NCBI RefSeq assembly: GCF_003797185.1
Contig: NZ_RKMH01000007.1
Coordinates: 124,001 to 188,000 of the forward strand
Origin: Gordonia oryzae
Lineage (GTDB): Bacteria > Actinomycetota > Actinomycetes > Mycobacteriales > Mycobacteriaceae
Reading direction: 5' to 3'
Length of the DNA: 64,000 nucleotides
A model generated the notes under the pieces. It had not been told where the DNA came from. It searched no databases and saw nothing but the letters and a program-made list of their open reading frames with translations. Positions within the stretch are counted from its first letter, which is position 1; each line of letters opens with the position of its first letter. Of the stretch, positions 29,241-37,183 are shown piece by piece. Made by a program: the position numbers and the translations under genes.

Positions 29241-29260
29241 TGAACGAACGATAGAGTTCA
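29241..29260. promoter_or_regulatory. Putative TetR operator copy 3 (autoregulatory)
   Basis: TGAACGAACGATAGAGTTCA, four bases before the GTG start of the tetR gene. It has perfect inverted arms TGAAC/GTTCA and an inner GAAC-N6-GTTC palindrome. Best-matching copy of the 20-bp motif also present in the qsuB-transporter promoter region; its position suggests autorepression. Confidence 0.6.
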
Positions 29261-29264
29261 TGAC

Positions 29265-29912
29265 GTGACCGAAACCGCACCCCGACGCCGCGACAGCGAA
29301 CGGACCAAGGCCGACATCGTGAAGGTGGCGACGAAGGAGTTCGCCGACAAGGGTTTTGCGGGTGCGCGGGTCGATGAGATCGCGGCCAAGACGCACACCA
29401 CCAAGCGGATGATCTACTACTACTACGGCGACAAGGACGGTCTGTACCAGGCCGTTCTCGAGGCGTCCTACGGACGTATCCGGCGCCTCGAGCAGAAGGT
29501 CACCCACATCGCCGACGATCCGGTTGCCGCGTTGCGCCACGTCGCCGAGATCACCTTCGACCATCACGACCGCAACCCCGACTTCATCCGCATCGTCGCG
29601 GGTGAGAACATCCTGCGGGCGTCGCATCTCAAACATGCCGCAGGCGTTGGGCGGCTGGGTAATCCGGCGCTCGATGTGCTGTCGCGGATCCTCGAGTCCG
29701 GTCGTGAGAAGGGGGTGTTCCGCACCGACGTCGATGCCCTCGACGTCCATCTCGCGATCAGCAGCTTCTGCTTCTTTCGGGTGGCCAACCGGTTCTCGTG
29801 GAAGACCCTCTTCGACCGCGATCTCGCCGCTACCGACCAGCGCATCCATCAACGACGCATGATCGGCAACATGATCGTCGCCTATCTCACCGACACGTCC
29901 ACCCTGGACTGA
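29265..29912 (+). CDS. TetR-family transcriptional regulator of the shikimate cluster
   Basis: A 215-residue TetR repressor. The N-terminal helix-turn-helix is typical (DIVKVATKEFADKGFAGARVDEIAAKTHTTKRMIYYYYGDKDGLY), followed by a helical ligand-binding domain of the TetR_C type with IVAGENILRASHLKHA. Lying directly downstream of the transporter-dehydrogenase genes and having an operator-like palindrome against its own start, it is the likely regulator of shikimate catabolism here. Corynebacterium uses a LysR-type regulator (QsuR) for this job, so the control differs. The start is GTG 29265. Ends seven bases before truA, which converges. Confidence 0.88.
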   Translation: MTETAPRRRDSERTKADIVKVATKEFADKGFAGARVDEIAAKTHTTKRMIYYYYGDKDGLYQAVLEASYGRIRRLEQKVTHIADDPVAALRHVAEITFDHHDRNPDFIRIVAGENILRASHLKHAAGVGRLGNPALDVLSRILESGREKGVFRTDVDALDVHLAISSFCFFRVANRFSWKTLFDRDLAATDQRIHQRRMIGNMIVAYLTDTSTLD

Positions 29913-29918
29913 ACCGAC

Positions 29919-30812
29919 TCAATCCCCGCAGCACCCGCCGGTAGGCGACCCCACCGCATCACGGACATCACGGGTGACAGCGTTGCGTGCGGACAACTCG
30001 TCGGTTGCCGGGTAGTCGACACCCACCAGACAGAGACCACGCGCCTGGGCGACCGGGACCTGACTGCTGCGCGCGCGCAGCGCCAACAGGCCACGGCACC
30101 ACTCGACGTCGCGACGGCCGTCGCCGACACAGGCAACCGCACCGACGAGCGAGCGCACCATCGACCAGCAGAACGCATCAGCACTCACCTCGCCGATCAG
30201 TACGCCCTCGTCGTCACGGCGCCAGGCGAAGCGTTGAAGATCGCGGACCGTGGTGGCGCCTTCCCGGCGACGGCAGAAGGCCGCGAAGTCGTTGAGCCCC
30301 AGCAACGTCGAGGACGCTGCGTTCATCGCCTCGACGTCGAGGGTTCGGCGCCATGTCGCGGTGGCCCGGGCCTGAGTCGGTTCGGCACCGAAGGCCGCAT
30401 CGGTGAGCCGATACCGGTAGTGGCGACGCAGGGCCGAGAATCGGGCATCGAAGTGTTCGCTCACCGGGGTGACGGCCTTGACGCGCACATCGTCGGGCAG
30501 CATTCTGGCCAGCCGACCGACGAGCAACCCAGTCCCGCCGGCAAGACTGCGCGTGCGCAGCGCCGAGGCCGGGATGTCGGCGTGACAGACCTGACCGATC
30601 GCGTGCACGCCCGCGTCAGTGCGTCCGGCGACGGTCAGGCGGATCGGTACGCGCAGAACCGTGGCGAGGGTGTCCTCGAGTAGCCCACACACGCTGCGCT
30701 GCTCGACCTGACGCGCCCAGCCGGCGAAATCGGTTCCGTCGTAACCGATGTCGAAGCGCAGACGGACGAACCCGCCGTCCCCGGAATCGGTGGCGGCGGG
30801 TTCGTGCGGCAC
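29919..30812 (-). CDS. truA: tRNA pseudouridine synthase A
   Basis: Makes pseudouridine at positions 38-40 of the tRNA anticodon arm. The 297-residue protein shows the N-terminal strand [19 protein letters not shown], the catalytic-Asp motif [25 protein letters not shown] and the C-terminal [17 protein letters not shown]. The start is GTG 30812, eight bases after the rplQ stop, the usual rplQ-truA arrangement in actinobacteria; the C-terminal extension ending GGCCGD is not conserved. Last gene of the ribosomal-protein/RNA-polymerase operon. Confidence 0.95.
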   Translation of the reverse strand: MPHEPAATDSGDGGFVRLRFDIGYDGTDFAGWARQVEQRSVCGLLEDTLATVLRVPIRLTVAGRTDAGVHAIGQVCHADIPASALRTRSLAGGTGLLVGRLARMLPDDVRVKAVTPVSEHFDARFSALRRHYRYRLTDAAFGAEPTQARATATWRRTLDVEAMNAASSTLLGLNDFAAFCRRREGATTVRDLQRFAWRRDDEGVLIGEVSADAFCWSMVRSLVGAVACVGDGRRDVEWCRGLLALRARSSQVPVAQARGLCLVGVDYPATDELSARNAVTRDVRDAVGSPTGGCCGD

Positions 30813-30820
30813 TGGCTTGC

Positions 30821-31366
30821 TCAGTCGTCCGACTTCTTCTCGGCCGAACCTTCGACGTCGGCGCCCTGCGCGTCGGCCTCGACGACGTTGTCGCCTGCAG
30901 GCTCGGCTACCGCGGCCTCGGTCTCGGTCTCGGCCTCGTCGAGCTTGGCCTCGGCGGCCTTACGGGACGCGGCGACGCGGGTGGCGCGGTCGGCCTCGCT
31001 GGACGCGGTCGATTCGGTGACGAGTTCGATCACGGCCATCGGGGCGTTGTCCCCCTTGCGCGGCAGCGTCTTGATGATGCGGGTGTAGCCGCCGTTGCGA
31101 TCGGCAAAGCTCGGGCCGATCTCGTCGAACAGGACATGCACGATGTCCTTGTCGCGGATCACCTTGAGCACCTCACGCCGGTTGGCCAGCTTGCCGGCCT
31201 TGGCGTGGGTGATCAGCTTCTCCGCGTACGGCCGCAGGCGCTTGGCCTTGGCCTCGGTGGTGGTGATGCGGCCGTGCTCGAAGAGCGAGGTGGCGAGGTT
31301 CGCCAGGATCGCCTTCTGGTGGCTCGCCGACCCGCCGAGGCGGGCACCCTTGGTGGGCTTGGGCAT
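30821..31366 (-). CDS. rplQ: 50S ribosomal protein L17 with acidic C-terminal extension
   Basis: A large-subunit protein near the exit tunnel. Residues 1-117 are the L17 domain ([20 protein letters not shown], then the [20 protein letters not shown] segment). The last about 60 residues form an Ala/Glu-rich, acidic low-complexity tail, as in other mycolic-acid actinobacteria. Total 181 residues. Follows rpoA by 63 bases in the classical alpha operon order. Confidence 0.97.
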   Translation of the reverse strand: MPKPTKGARLGGSASHQKAILANLATSLFEHGRITTTEAKAKRLRPYAEKLITHAKAGKLANRREVLKVIRDKDIVHVLFDEIGPSFADRNGGYTRIIKTLPRKGDNAPMAVIELVTESTASSEADRATRVAASRKAAEAKLDEAETETEAAVAEPAGDNVVEADAQGADVEGSAEKKSDD

Positions 31367-31429
31367 TGTCTTCTCCTAGACGGACTCCCCCATCGCTGAA
31401 TGGGAGAAGTCAGGGTTGGCGTGCAGCGG

Positions 31430-32482
31430 CTACAGCTGCTCGGTCTCTGCGAAATCCTCACCGGAGTCACCGTCGAACGACACGTCGTCCGACCACGTTC
31501 CGGTCGCCGGGTCGTAACCGGCCACCTGCGACGGATCGAAGCTCGCCGGGCTGTCCTTGAGAGCCAGACCCAGGGCGTGCAGCTTCACCTTCACCTCGTC
31601 GATCGACTTCTGCCCGAAGTTGCGGATGTCGAGCAGATCCGACTCGGTCCGTGCAACCAGCTCGCCGACGGTGTGCACACCCTCGCGCTTGAGGCAGTTG
31701 TAGGACCGGACGGTCAGGTCGAGATCCTCGATCGGCAGGCTGAACGACGCGATGTGGTCGGCCTCGGCCGGGCTCGGCCCGATCTCGATGCCCTCGGCCT
31801 CGACGTTGAGCTCCCGGGCGAGCCCGAACAGCTCCACCAGGGTCTTACCCGCCGACGCCAACGCATCACGCGCGCTGATCGAGTTCTTGGTCTCCACATC
31901 GAGCACGAGCCGATCGAAGTCGGTGCGCTGCTCGACACGAGTGGCCTCGACCTTGTAGGTGACCTTGAGCACCGGCGAGTAGATCGAGTCGACCGGGATC
32001 CGGCCGATCTCGGCGCCCGATGCCTTGTTCTGCACGGCCGGAACGTATCCGCGGCCCCGCTCGACGACGAGCTCGATCTCGAGCTTGCCCTTGTCGTTCA
32101 GGGTGGCGATGTGCAGATCGGGGTTGTGCACGGTGACACCGGCCGGGGGGACGATGTCGGCGCCGGTGACGGTGCCCGGACCCTGCTTACGCACGTACAT
32201 GGTGACCGGCTCGTCCTCTTCGGAGCTGACCACGAGACCCTTGAGGTTCAGGATGATGTCGGTGACGTCTTCCTTCACCCCAGGAACGGTGGTGAACTCG
32301 TGGAGCACACCGTCGATGCGGATGCTGGTGATCGCAGCACCCGGGATCGAGCTGAGCAGGGTACGACGCAGCGAGTTGCCGAGGGTGTAGCCGAAGCCGG
32401 GCTCGAGCGGTTCGATGACGAACTTCGACCGGTTGTCGGCGAGGATCTCCTCGGTCAGGGTGGGTCGCTGTGAGATGAGCAT
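31430..32482 (-). CDS. rpoA: RNA polymerase alpha subunit
   Basis: The alpha subunit nucleates polymerase assembly and contacts regulators and UP elements. The 350-residue protein has the N-terminal dimerisation domain ([31 protein letters not shown]) and the C-terminal domain with helix-hairpin-helix ([35 protein letters not shown]), followed by an acidic tail. ATG 32482 is preceded by a purine-rich site. Gene order rpsD-rpoA-rplQ is standard. Confidence 0.99.
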   Translation of the reverse strand: MLISQRPTLTEEILADNRSKFVIEPLEPGFGYTLGNSLRRTLLSSIPGAAITSIRIDGVLHEFTTVPGVKEDVTDIILNLKGLVVSSEEDEPVTMYVRKQGPGTVTGADIVPPAGVTVHNPDLHIATLNDKGKLEIELVVERGRGYVPAVQNKASGAEIGRIPVDSIYSPVLKVTYKVEATRVEQRTDFDRLVLDVETKNSISARDALASAGKTLVELFGLARELNVEAEGIEIGPSPAEADHIASFSLPIEDLDLTVRSYNCLKREGVHTVGELVARTESDLLDIRNFGQKSIDEVKVKLHALGLALKDSPASFDPSQVAGYDPATGTWSDDVSFDGDSGEDFAETEQL

Positions 32483-32573
32483 TCTGAGATTTCCCCTTGT
32501 GGCCGACCGCTATATGACGGCCTAGAAGCGAACCGAACAGCTTGTGCTGCTTGGCAATTACTGATTCGACGAA

Positions 32574-33179
32574 CTACTTGCTGTAGAACTCGACGATGAG
32601 CTGTTCCTGCAGCGGGACCTCGATCTGGGCGCGCTCGGGCACGTTGTGCACGAGGATGCGCAGGGTCGAGGGAACCACCTGCAGCCAACCCGGGACCGGA
32701 CGATCGCCGACGAGCTCCTTGGCGATCTGGAACGGAGTGGTCTGCAGCGACTTCGGCCGGACGTCGATGATGTCGTACTGGCTGACGCGGTAGCTGGGCA
32801 CGTCGACCTTCACACCGTTGACGGTGAAGTGGCCGTGGCTGACCATCTGCCGGGCCTGACGACGCGTGCGGGCGATGCCGGCACGGTAGACGACGTTGTC
32901 CAGGCGAGTCTCGAGGAGCTTGAGCAACTCGTCACCGGTCTTACCGGTGCGACGGTTGGCTTCCTCGTAGTAGCGACGGAACTGCTTCTCGAGCACGCCG
33001 TAGGTGAAGCGAGCCTTCTGCTTCTCCTGCAGCTGCAGCAGATATTCGCTCTCCTTGATCCGCGAACGGCCGTGCTGGCCGGGCGGGTAGGGACGACGCT
33101 CGAACGCCTGGTCGCCTCCGATGAGGTCGACGCGAAGACGACGGGACTTCTTTGTGGCGGGGCCGGTATAACGAGCCAT
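32574..33179 (-). CDS. rpsD: 30S ribosomal protein S4
   Basis: A primary 16S rRNA binding protein. 201 residues: the basic N-terminus ARYTGPATKKSRRLRVDL, the segment RPYPPGQHGR and the S4 RNA-binding domain (LDNVVYRAGIARTRRQARQMVSHGHFTVNG). The zinc cysteines found in some S4 proteins are absent (C- form). In the operon between rpsK and rpoA, with 91 bases to rpoA. Confidence 0.98.
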   Translation of the reverse strand: MARYTGPATKKSRRLRVDLIGGDQAFERRPYPPGQHGRSRIKESEYLLQLQEKQKARFTYGVLEKQFRRYYEEANRRTGKTGDELLKLLETRLDNVVYRAGIARTRRQARQMVSHGHFTVNGVKVDVPSYRVSQYDIIDVRPKSLQTTPFQIAKELVGDRPVPGWLQVVPSTLRILVHNVPERAQIEVPLQEQLIVEFYSK

Positions 33180-33200
33180 TGTCTATTCTTTCCTTTCCCG

Positions 33201-33608
33201 CTAGACCCGACGCCGCTTGGGCGGACGGCAACCGTTGTGCGGCTGCGGGGTGACATCGGAGATGGTGCCGACCTCGAGGCCGGCGGCCTGCAGCGACCGG
33301 ATCGCGGTCTCGCGACCCGAACCCGGTCCCTTGACGAACACGTCGACCTTCTTGACGCCGTGCTCCTGGGCCTTGCGCGCGGCGTTCTCGGCCGCGAGCT
33401 GAGCCGCGAACGGAGTGCTCTTGCGCGAGCCCTTGAACCCGACGTGGCCCGACGACGCCCAGCTGATGACGTTGCCGTTGGGATCGGTGATCGACACGAT
33501 GGTGTTGTTGAACGTCGACTTGATGTGTGCGTTGCCGTGCGGGACGTTCTTCTTATCGCGACGGCGTGCGCCCTTCTTCGGGCCTGCGCTTCGTGACTTA
33601 GGAGGCAT
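33201..33608 (-). CDS. rpsK: 30S ribosomal protein S11
   Basis: Part of the platform of the small subunit near the mRNA exit. 135 residues with the basic N-terminal extension, [20 protein letters not shown], and the conserved end [20 protein letters not shown]. Its ATG overlaps the rpsM stop by one base (TAATG), giving tight coupling. Confidence 0.98.
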   Translation of the reverse strand: MPPKSRSAGPKKGARRRDKKNVPHGNAHIKSTFNNTIVSITDPNGNVISWASSGHVGFKGSRKSTPFAAQLAAENAARKAQEHGVKKVDVFVKGPGSGRETAIRSLQAAGLEVGTISDVTPQPHNGCRPPKRRRV

Positions 33609-33976
33609 TACTTCTTCTTCCCGGCGATGGTCTTCTTCGGGCCCTTGCGAGTACGGGCATTGGTCTTGGTGCGCTGTCCACGGACGGGCAGGCCACGACG
33701 GTGACGCAGACCCTGGTAGCAGCCGATCTCGATCTTGCGACGGATGTCGGCCTGGACCTCGCGGCGCAGGTCACCCTCGACCTTCACCGAGGCTTCGATG
33801 TATTCACGCAGCTTCGCGACGTCTGCGTCGGTGAGATCCTTGGCGCGCAGGTCCGGGCTGAGCCCGGTTCCGGCCAGGATCTCCTTGGAGGTGGTACGCC
33901 CAACTCCATAGATGTAGGTCAGTGCGATCTCCAGCCGCTTCTCGCGGGGGAGATCCACACCAGCAACACGTGCCAT
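33608..33976 (-). CDS. rpsM: 30S ribosomal protein S13
   Basis: Head protein of the 30S subunit that contacts the large subunit and P-site tRNA. 122 residues starting [18 protein letters not shown], with the helix-two-turn-helix [43 protein letters not shown] region near the end. ATG 33976 is preceded by AAGGAAT; the six upstream in-frame codons are not conserved. Confidence 0.98.
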   Translation of the reverse strand: MARVAGVDLPREKRLEIALTYIYGVGRTTSKEILAGTGLSPDLRAKDLTDADVAKLREYIEASVKVEGDLRREVQADIRRKIEIGCYQGLRHRRGLPVRGQRTKTNARTRKGPKKTIAGKKK

Positions 33977-34172
33977 GTGGCGGGATTCCTTCACTTCTCA
34001 GAGGTCTGCTCCTGGTCCGTCCCGGGCTCTTGCCGGGCTCCGGCCTCTGAACCGGAGGTGGGCGCCGACCCATGTGTCAACGCTGGTGCCAAGAGGGCTT
34101 CACAAAAATCTGTTCAGCTCTTCTGGTGTATTCAGTTATCTCTCAAGCGACCCGGAGGGTGGCGAGTGATGA

Positions 34173-34286
34173 TCAGCCCTGACGCTGCTTGTGACGCAGG
34201 TTCTCGCAGATCACCATGACCCGACCGTTACGACGGATCACCTTGCACTTCTCACAGATCGGCTTGACGCTCGGCTGAACCTTCAC
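34173..34286 (-). CDS. rpmJ: 50S ribosomal protein L36
   Basis: A 37-residue protein, read directly from the sequence: GTG start at 34286, product [20 protein letters not shown] then [16 protein letters not shown]. It has the zinc-binding ligands Cys11, Cys14, Cys27 and His32 (C+ form), so it is the zinc-dependent paralogue. GGAGAG lies upstream of the GTG. It sits between infA and rpsM, the standard position. Confidence 0.97.
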   Translation of the reverse strand: MKVQPSVKPICEKCKVIRRNGRVMVICENLRHKQRQG

Positions 34287-34379
34287 GTCAGTCTCTCCTG
34301 TTACTCGCCCGCCGGGCACGGCCGATGGCCGCACCGATGGCGGGTGTGGTTACCCCGGGCCGCACCGGCCCGGGAGGTC

Positions 34380-34601
34380 TTACTTGTAGCGGTAGACGAT
34401 GCGCCCACGACCGAGGTCGTAGGGCGAAAGTTCCACGACGACCCGGTCCTCGGGCAGGATGCGGATGTAGTGCTGCCGCATCTTGCCGCTGATGTGGGCG
34501 AGCACCTTGTGACCGTTCTCCAGCTCGATGCGAAACATCGCATTCGGCAGGGGTTCGATCACCCGACCCTCGACCTCGATGGCCCCGTCCTTCTTCGCCA
34601 T
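34380..34601 (-). CDS. infA: Translation initiation factor IF-1
   Basis: A 73-residue S1-like OB-fold protein that occupies the A site during initiation. Sequence begins [20 protein letters not shown] and ends [12 protein letters not shown], nearly identical to all actinobacterial IF-1. GGAGG precedes ATG 34601. First gene of the infA-rpmJ-rpsM-rpsK-rpsD-rpoA-rplQ-truA run. Confidence 0.99.
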   Translation of the reverse strand: MAKKDGAIEVEGRVIEPLPNAMFRIELENGHKVLAHISGKMRQHYIRILPEDRVVVELSPYDLGRGRIVYRYK

Positions 34602-34914
34602 GTCCTCCGCGATCCTGTCGCGCACCCTCATCAGGCGCGTAACCCGGTTGAATTCGTTCCGATCCGTTACTGTGTGGGCACCCTGGAGCATCGTCACCAG
34701 GTGCCCGTTCCGGTGCTGACCGGAACTCGATACTCACGCCCCGGCCCGCGCACACCTGCGGGGATCCGACGGTGGACACACTAATGCCGGCACGCTGTGC
34801 GCACCGCCGTCCTATGCTACGCGAACTGCAAGAACACTCCAAACCGTCGAGAAACCCGGCACCACGACCGCACGACATCCGGCATCATTCGCCGACGATG
34901 GCACACTATCTGCC
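34602..34914. other. Divergent promoter region upstream of infA
   Basis: About 313 bases without a supported gene between infA and the rightward PF04020-like gene. It should contain the main promoter of the infA-rpoA operon. I see no reliable -10/-35 pair or leader structure that I can assign with confidence. Confidence 0.4.
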
Positions 34915-35310
34915 ATGCGTGCCTTCTTGATCCAGAGCGCTCTGAGCGGCGTGGCCCTGTGGGTGGCGACACTGATCGTTCCCGGCCTGGACTTCATGTT
35001 CCCCGACAACGCGGGCTTCGCCGTCAAAGTGGGAATCGTCGTGTTGGTCGCGCTCGTCTTCGGTGTGATCAACGCGTTCATCAAACCGATCGTGCAGATC
35101 TTTGCGATCCCGCTCTACATCCTCACCCTCGGCCTGATCCATATCGTGATCAACGCGTTCATGCTCGAACTCACCTCATGGTTCACCCACAACGCCACCA
35201 CGTGGGGCCTGCAGGTAAATCACTTCTTCTGGTCGGCGGTATTCGGCGCACTCGTCATCTCGGTGGTGAGCTGGCTGATCTCAATGGTGCTCAAGGAGCC
35301 CGTTCGATGA
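34915..35310 (+). CDS. PF04020 (phage_holin_4_2-like) integral membrane protein
   Basis: A 131-residue protein of four hydrophobic helices (1-25; 38-60; 65-85; 104-127) with the family motif VINAFIKPIVQIFAIPLYILTLGL. This family is common in bacterial chromosomes and its name reflects a distant resemblance to holins; there is no phage context here, so a lysis role is unlikely. Function unknown. It stands alone, converging on the oxidoreductase gene. Confidence 0.85.
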   Translation: MRAFLIQSALSGVALWVATLIVPGLDFMFPDNAGFAVKVGIVVLVALVFGVINAFIKPIVQIFAIPLYILTLGLIHIVINAFMLELTSWFTHNATTWGLQVNHFFWSAVFGALVISVVSWLISMVLKEPVR

Positions 35311-35354
35311 ATCGAAGCAGCGGGCTGTGTCGGCCGTCACCCTCGGTGCACTAC

Positions 35355-35403
35355 CGATGCGTGACGCATCGCGTGGCAGTTGCCTCTCAGGGTCGCCCCT
35401 GAG
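35355..35403. terminator. Two hairpins between convergent genes
   Basis: A perfect palindrome CGATGCGT-G-ACGCATCG (35355-35371) and a second hairpin with arms CTCAGGG/CCCTGAG around TCGC (35386-35403) fill the gap between the PF04020 gene and the oxidoreductase, which converge. The second is a plausible bidirectional terminator; the first could be an operator. Confidence 0.55.
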
Positions 35404-35408
35404 CGACG

Positions 35409-36257
35409 TCAGACCCCGGCAGAGATGATCGCCGCCAACTGGTCGATCGGCGAACCATCGCCGAGCACCTGGATGGCGACGTGGTCGGCACCGGCGGTGC
35501 GGTGCGCCTCGACCCGCTCGCGGATCGAGGCGGCATCGCCGTGGACGACCAGCGCGTCGATCAACGCGTCGGAGCCGCCGTTGGCAATGTCGTCGTCGGT
35601 CCACCCGAGTCGCTTCAGATTCGACGTGTAGTTGCGCAGGTGCAGGTAAGGCTGATCGACCGGCGGGCGTCCGACGGCTCGCGCTGCCTCTGCATCGGTG
35701 CCGAGAACCACCTTGTGCTCCGGAGCCAGCAACACACCCTCACCCAGGGTGTCGCGGGCGATCGCGGTGTGCGCGGGAGTCGTCAGATACGGGTGCGCAC
35801 CCAGCGCGCGGTCGGCGGACAGGCGCAACATCTTCGGCCCCAGGGCAGCCAGCACACGCCGCTCGCGGGGCACCTCCTTCTCGTCGAGGACGTCGAGATA
35901 CTGCCCGACCGCCTCGTACGGCTTCGTGTATTCGGCTGTCGCCTCCGGGTGGCCGGCACCAATACCGAGATAGAAGCGGCCCGGGAAGTCTTGGTCGAGT
36001 TCGTGAAATTCGTCGGCGATCGCGGCGGCGTCGGTGTTCCAGATGTTGACGATGCCGGTGGCCACCGTGATGTTCTCGGTCGCGTCGAGAACCTTGCGGA
36101 TCGGACCGAGATGGCGGGGCGAACCACCGAGCCAGATAGTGCCGTACCCGAGTTCCTCGATCTGCCGGGACTCCTCGGGCGAGAACCGTCCGAACCACCC
36201 CCACACCCCGTACCGTCCGAATCGCTGGATGTGTGCCGCCTTCGCCGAGTCAGTCAT
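35409..36257 (-). CDS. LLM-class F420-dependent oxidoreductase
   Basis: A 282-residue luciferase-like monooxygenase-superfamily enzyme, of the branch that uses coenzyme F420 in mycobacteria and relatives. The TIM-barrel pattern is visible: GVWGWFGRFSPEESRQIEELGYGTIWLGG, ITVATGIVNIWNTDAAAIADEFHELD and FYLGIGAGHPEA, and the C-terminal GADHVAIQVLGDG. Substrate unknown. It is transcribed alone; the ribosome-binding site is weak. Confidence 0.85.
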   Translation of the reverse strand: MTDSAKAAHIQRFGRYGVWGWFGRFSPEESRQIEELGYGTIWLGGSPRHLGPIRKVLDATENITVATGIVNIWNTDAAAIADEFHELDQDFPGRFYLGIGAGHPEATAEYTKPYEAVGQYLDVLDEKEVPRERRVLAALGPKMLRLSADRALGAHPYLTTPAHTAIARDTLGEGVLLAPEHKVVLGTDAEAARAVGRPPVDQPYLHLRNYTSNLKRLGWTDDDIANGGSDALIDALVVHGDAASIRERVEAHRTAGADHVAIQVLGDGSPIDQLAAIISAGV

Positions 36258-36356
36258 GTCCTGGCCAACAGGAAGCGGCGAGTGCCTATTCCGGCTTCCG
36301 CGCCTGGCATCCGCGGCGAGTTACGATCCGCGTACTCATTAGAAACGAGTTCCCTG

Positions 36357-36509
36357 GTGAAGAGCTTCTGGTGTGGGGCCGTCATTGCCGACTGCGATGC
36401 GCGGTTCATCGGCAGAGACGAAAACGACGTGCCCAGGCACGTGGCCGACCACCTGCCGGCCGTCACCGTCGACCGGGTCCACCGGTGGATCTCCGACGTC
36501 TCCGAGTGA
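36357..36509 (+). CDS. Small DUF1059-like putative metal-binding protein
   Basis: A 50-residue product starting at GTG 36357: KSFWCGAVIADCDARFIGRD then ENDVPRHVADHLPAVTVDRVHR. The pattern Cys-x6-Cys, an aromatic after the second Cys, and His-x3-His matches small proteins of the DUF1059 type, thought to bind metal through two Cys and His. No strong ribosome-binding site is seen. It is embedded in a longer frame running antisense through the oxidoreductase gene, so I annotate only the conserved part. Confidence 0.6.
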   Translation: MKSFWCGAVIADCDARFIGRDENDVPRHVADHLPAVTVDRVHRWISDVSE

Positions 36510-36611
36510 TCGGGCGACGCGGACAGACCAGCGGACGCCGAAAGCGAGTGGTGGGATGCACCACCCTGCCAGGAGCGAACCGGTCGACGAGCTGGATGCA
36601 GCGCACCGCGA

Positions 36612-36851
36612 GTGGTCTATCAGCCCATCGTCGACATCGCACGCCATCGCACGCCATCGCACGCCATCGCGTCGGCGAATACCAGGCACCCAGCCGTTTT
36701 CCGGGTTCCCTGCAGACGAGCCCGGACCAGTGGTTCGGTGCGGCGGTGCGCGTCGATCAGGCCATCGATCCGGAGGCGATGGTCGTCGAGACGGCTCGCC
36801 GCACGAGTGCACCGCGCGACTCCCCCGACGACACATTGCGCACCGCGCTCT
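36612..36851 (+). pseudogene. EAL-domain relic frameshifted by decamer expansion
   Basis: The start reads VVYQPIVDIARH, the classic EAL-domain opening. After three copies of a decamer, the continuation VGEYQAPSRFPGSLQTSPDQ WF is found in another frame. With a single decamer the two parts join in frame. The catalytic EAL tripeptide is replaced by QAP, and the later EAL motifs are missing, so the fragment (about 70 codons) cannot be an active cyclic-di-GMP phosphodiesterase. No upstream domain is seen. Confidence 0.6.
36641..36670. repeat. Three tandem copies of ACGCCATCGC
   Basis: Three perfect 10-bp units in tandem inside the EAL relic, preceded by a diverged unit (TCGACATCGC). One copy would keep the reading frame; the two extra units add 20 bases and shift it. 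Confidence 0.9.
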
Positions 36852-37183
36852 TAGACGACTCGACTCTTCCACTGGTCATTGCGCCCGACTCCGGTAGTGG
36901 CACAGCAGAACTGGCGCAACAGAGCGACCCGACGACCCGACCCCACGACGCGACCCGACGACGATCGAGCGGCGCGACGTGCTGCGGATCCTCGACTCCA
37001 CCGACCAGCCAGAAACGTTGCGGCGTGCGATGACACGACCGCGGCCAGCCCGGTTCGATCCGCTCGCATGCTGCGACATATCCGGCGCGTTCCTCGGCGT
37101 CGAGTCAATCGAACGGCTCATCGAATCGCAGATCGTGGACTGGGTGGTGCCTCGGCGAGATCTGCGCACCGGCAGAGGAGTTG
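36852..37183. other. Degraded region with coding-like fragment
   Basis: No intact gene. On the plus strand from about 36960 to 37197 a frame reads RRDVLRILDSTDQPETLRRA and later GAFLGVESIERLIESQIVDW, which has protein-like composition but no proper start and runs into the end of the convergent gene. It may be a remnant of the same lost locus as the EAL relic. Confidence 0.3.

Noticed and set aside
34915..35310. Phage holin of a prophage
   Set aside because: The PF04020 family is widespread in chromosomes, and no phage structural, integrase or lysin genes lie near.
36233..37033. 266-codon plus-strand open frame over the DUF1059/EAL area
   Set aside because: Its first half is antisense or out of frame with conserved segments; only the part from about 36671 to 36850 matches the EAL relic, so I did not call it a gene.
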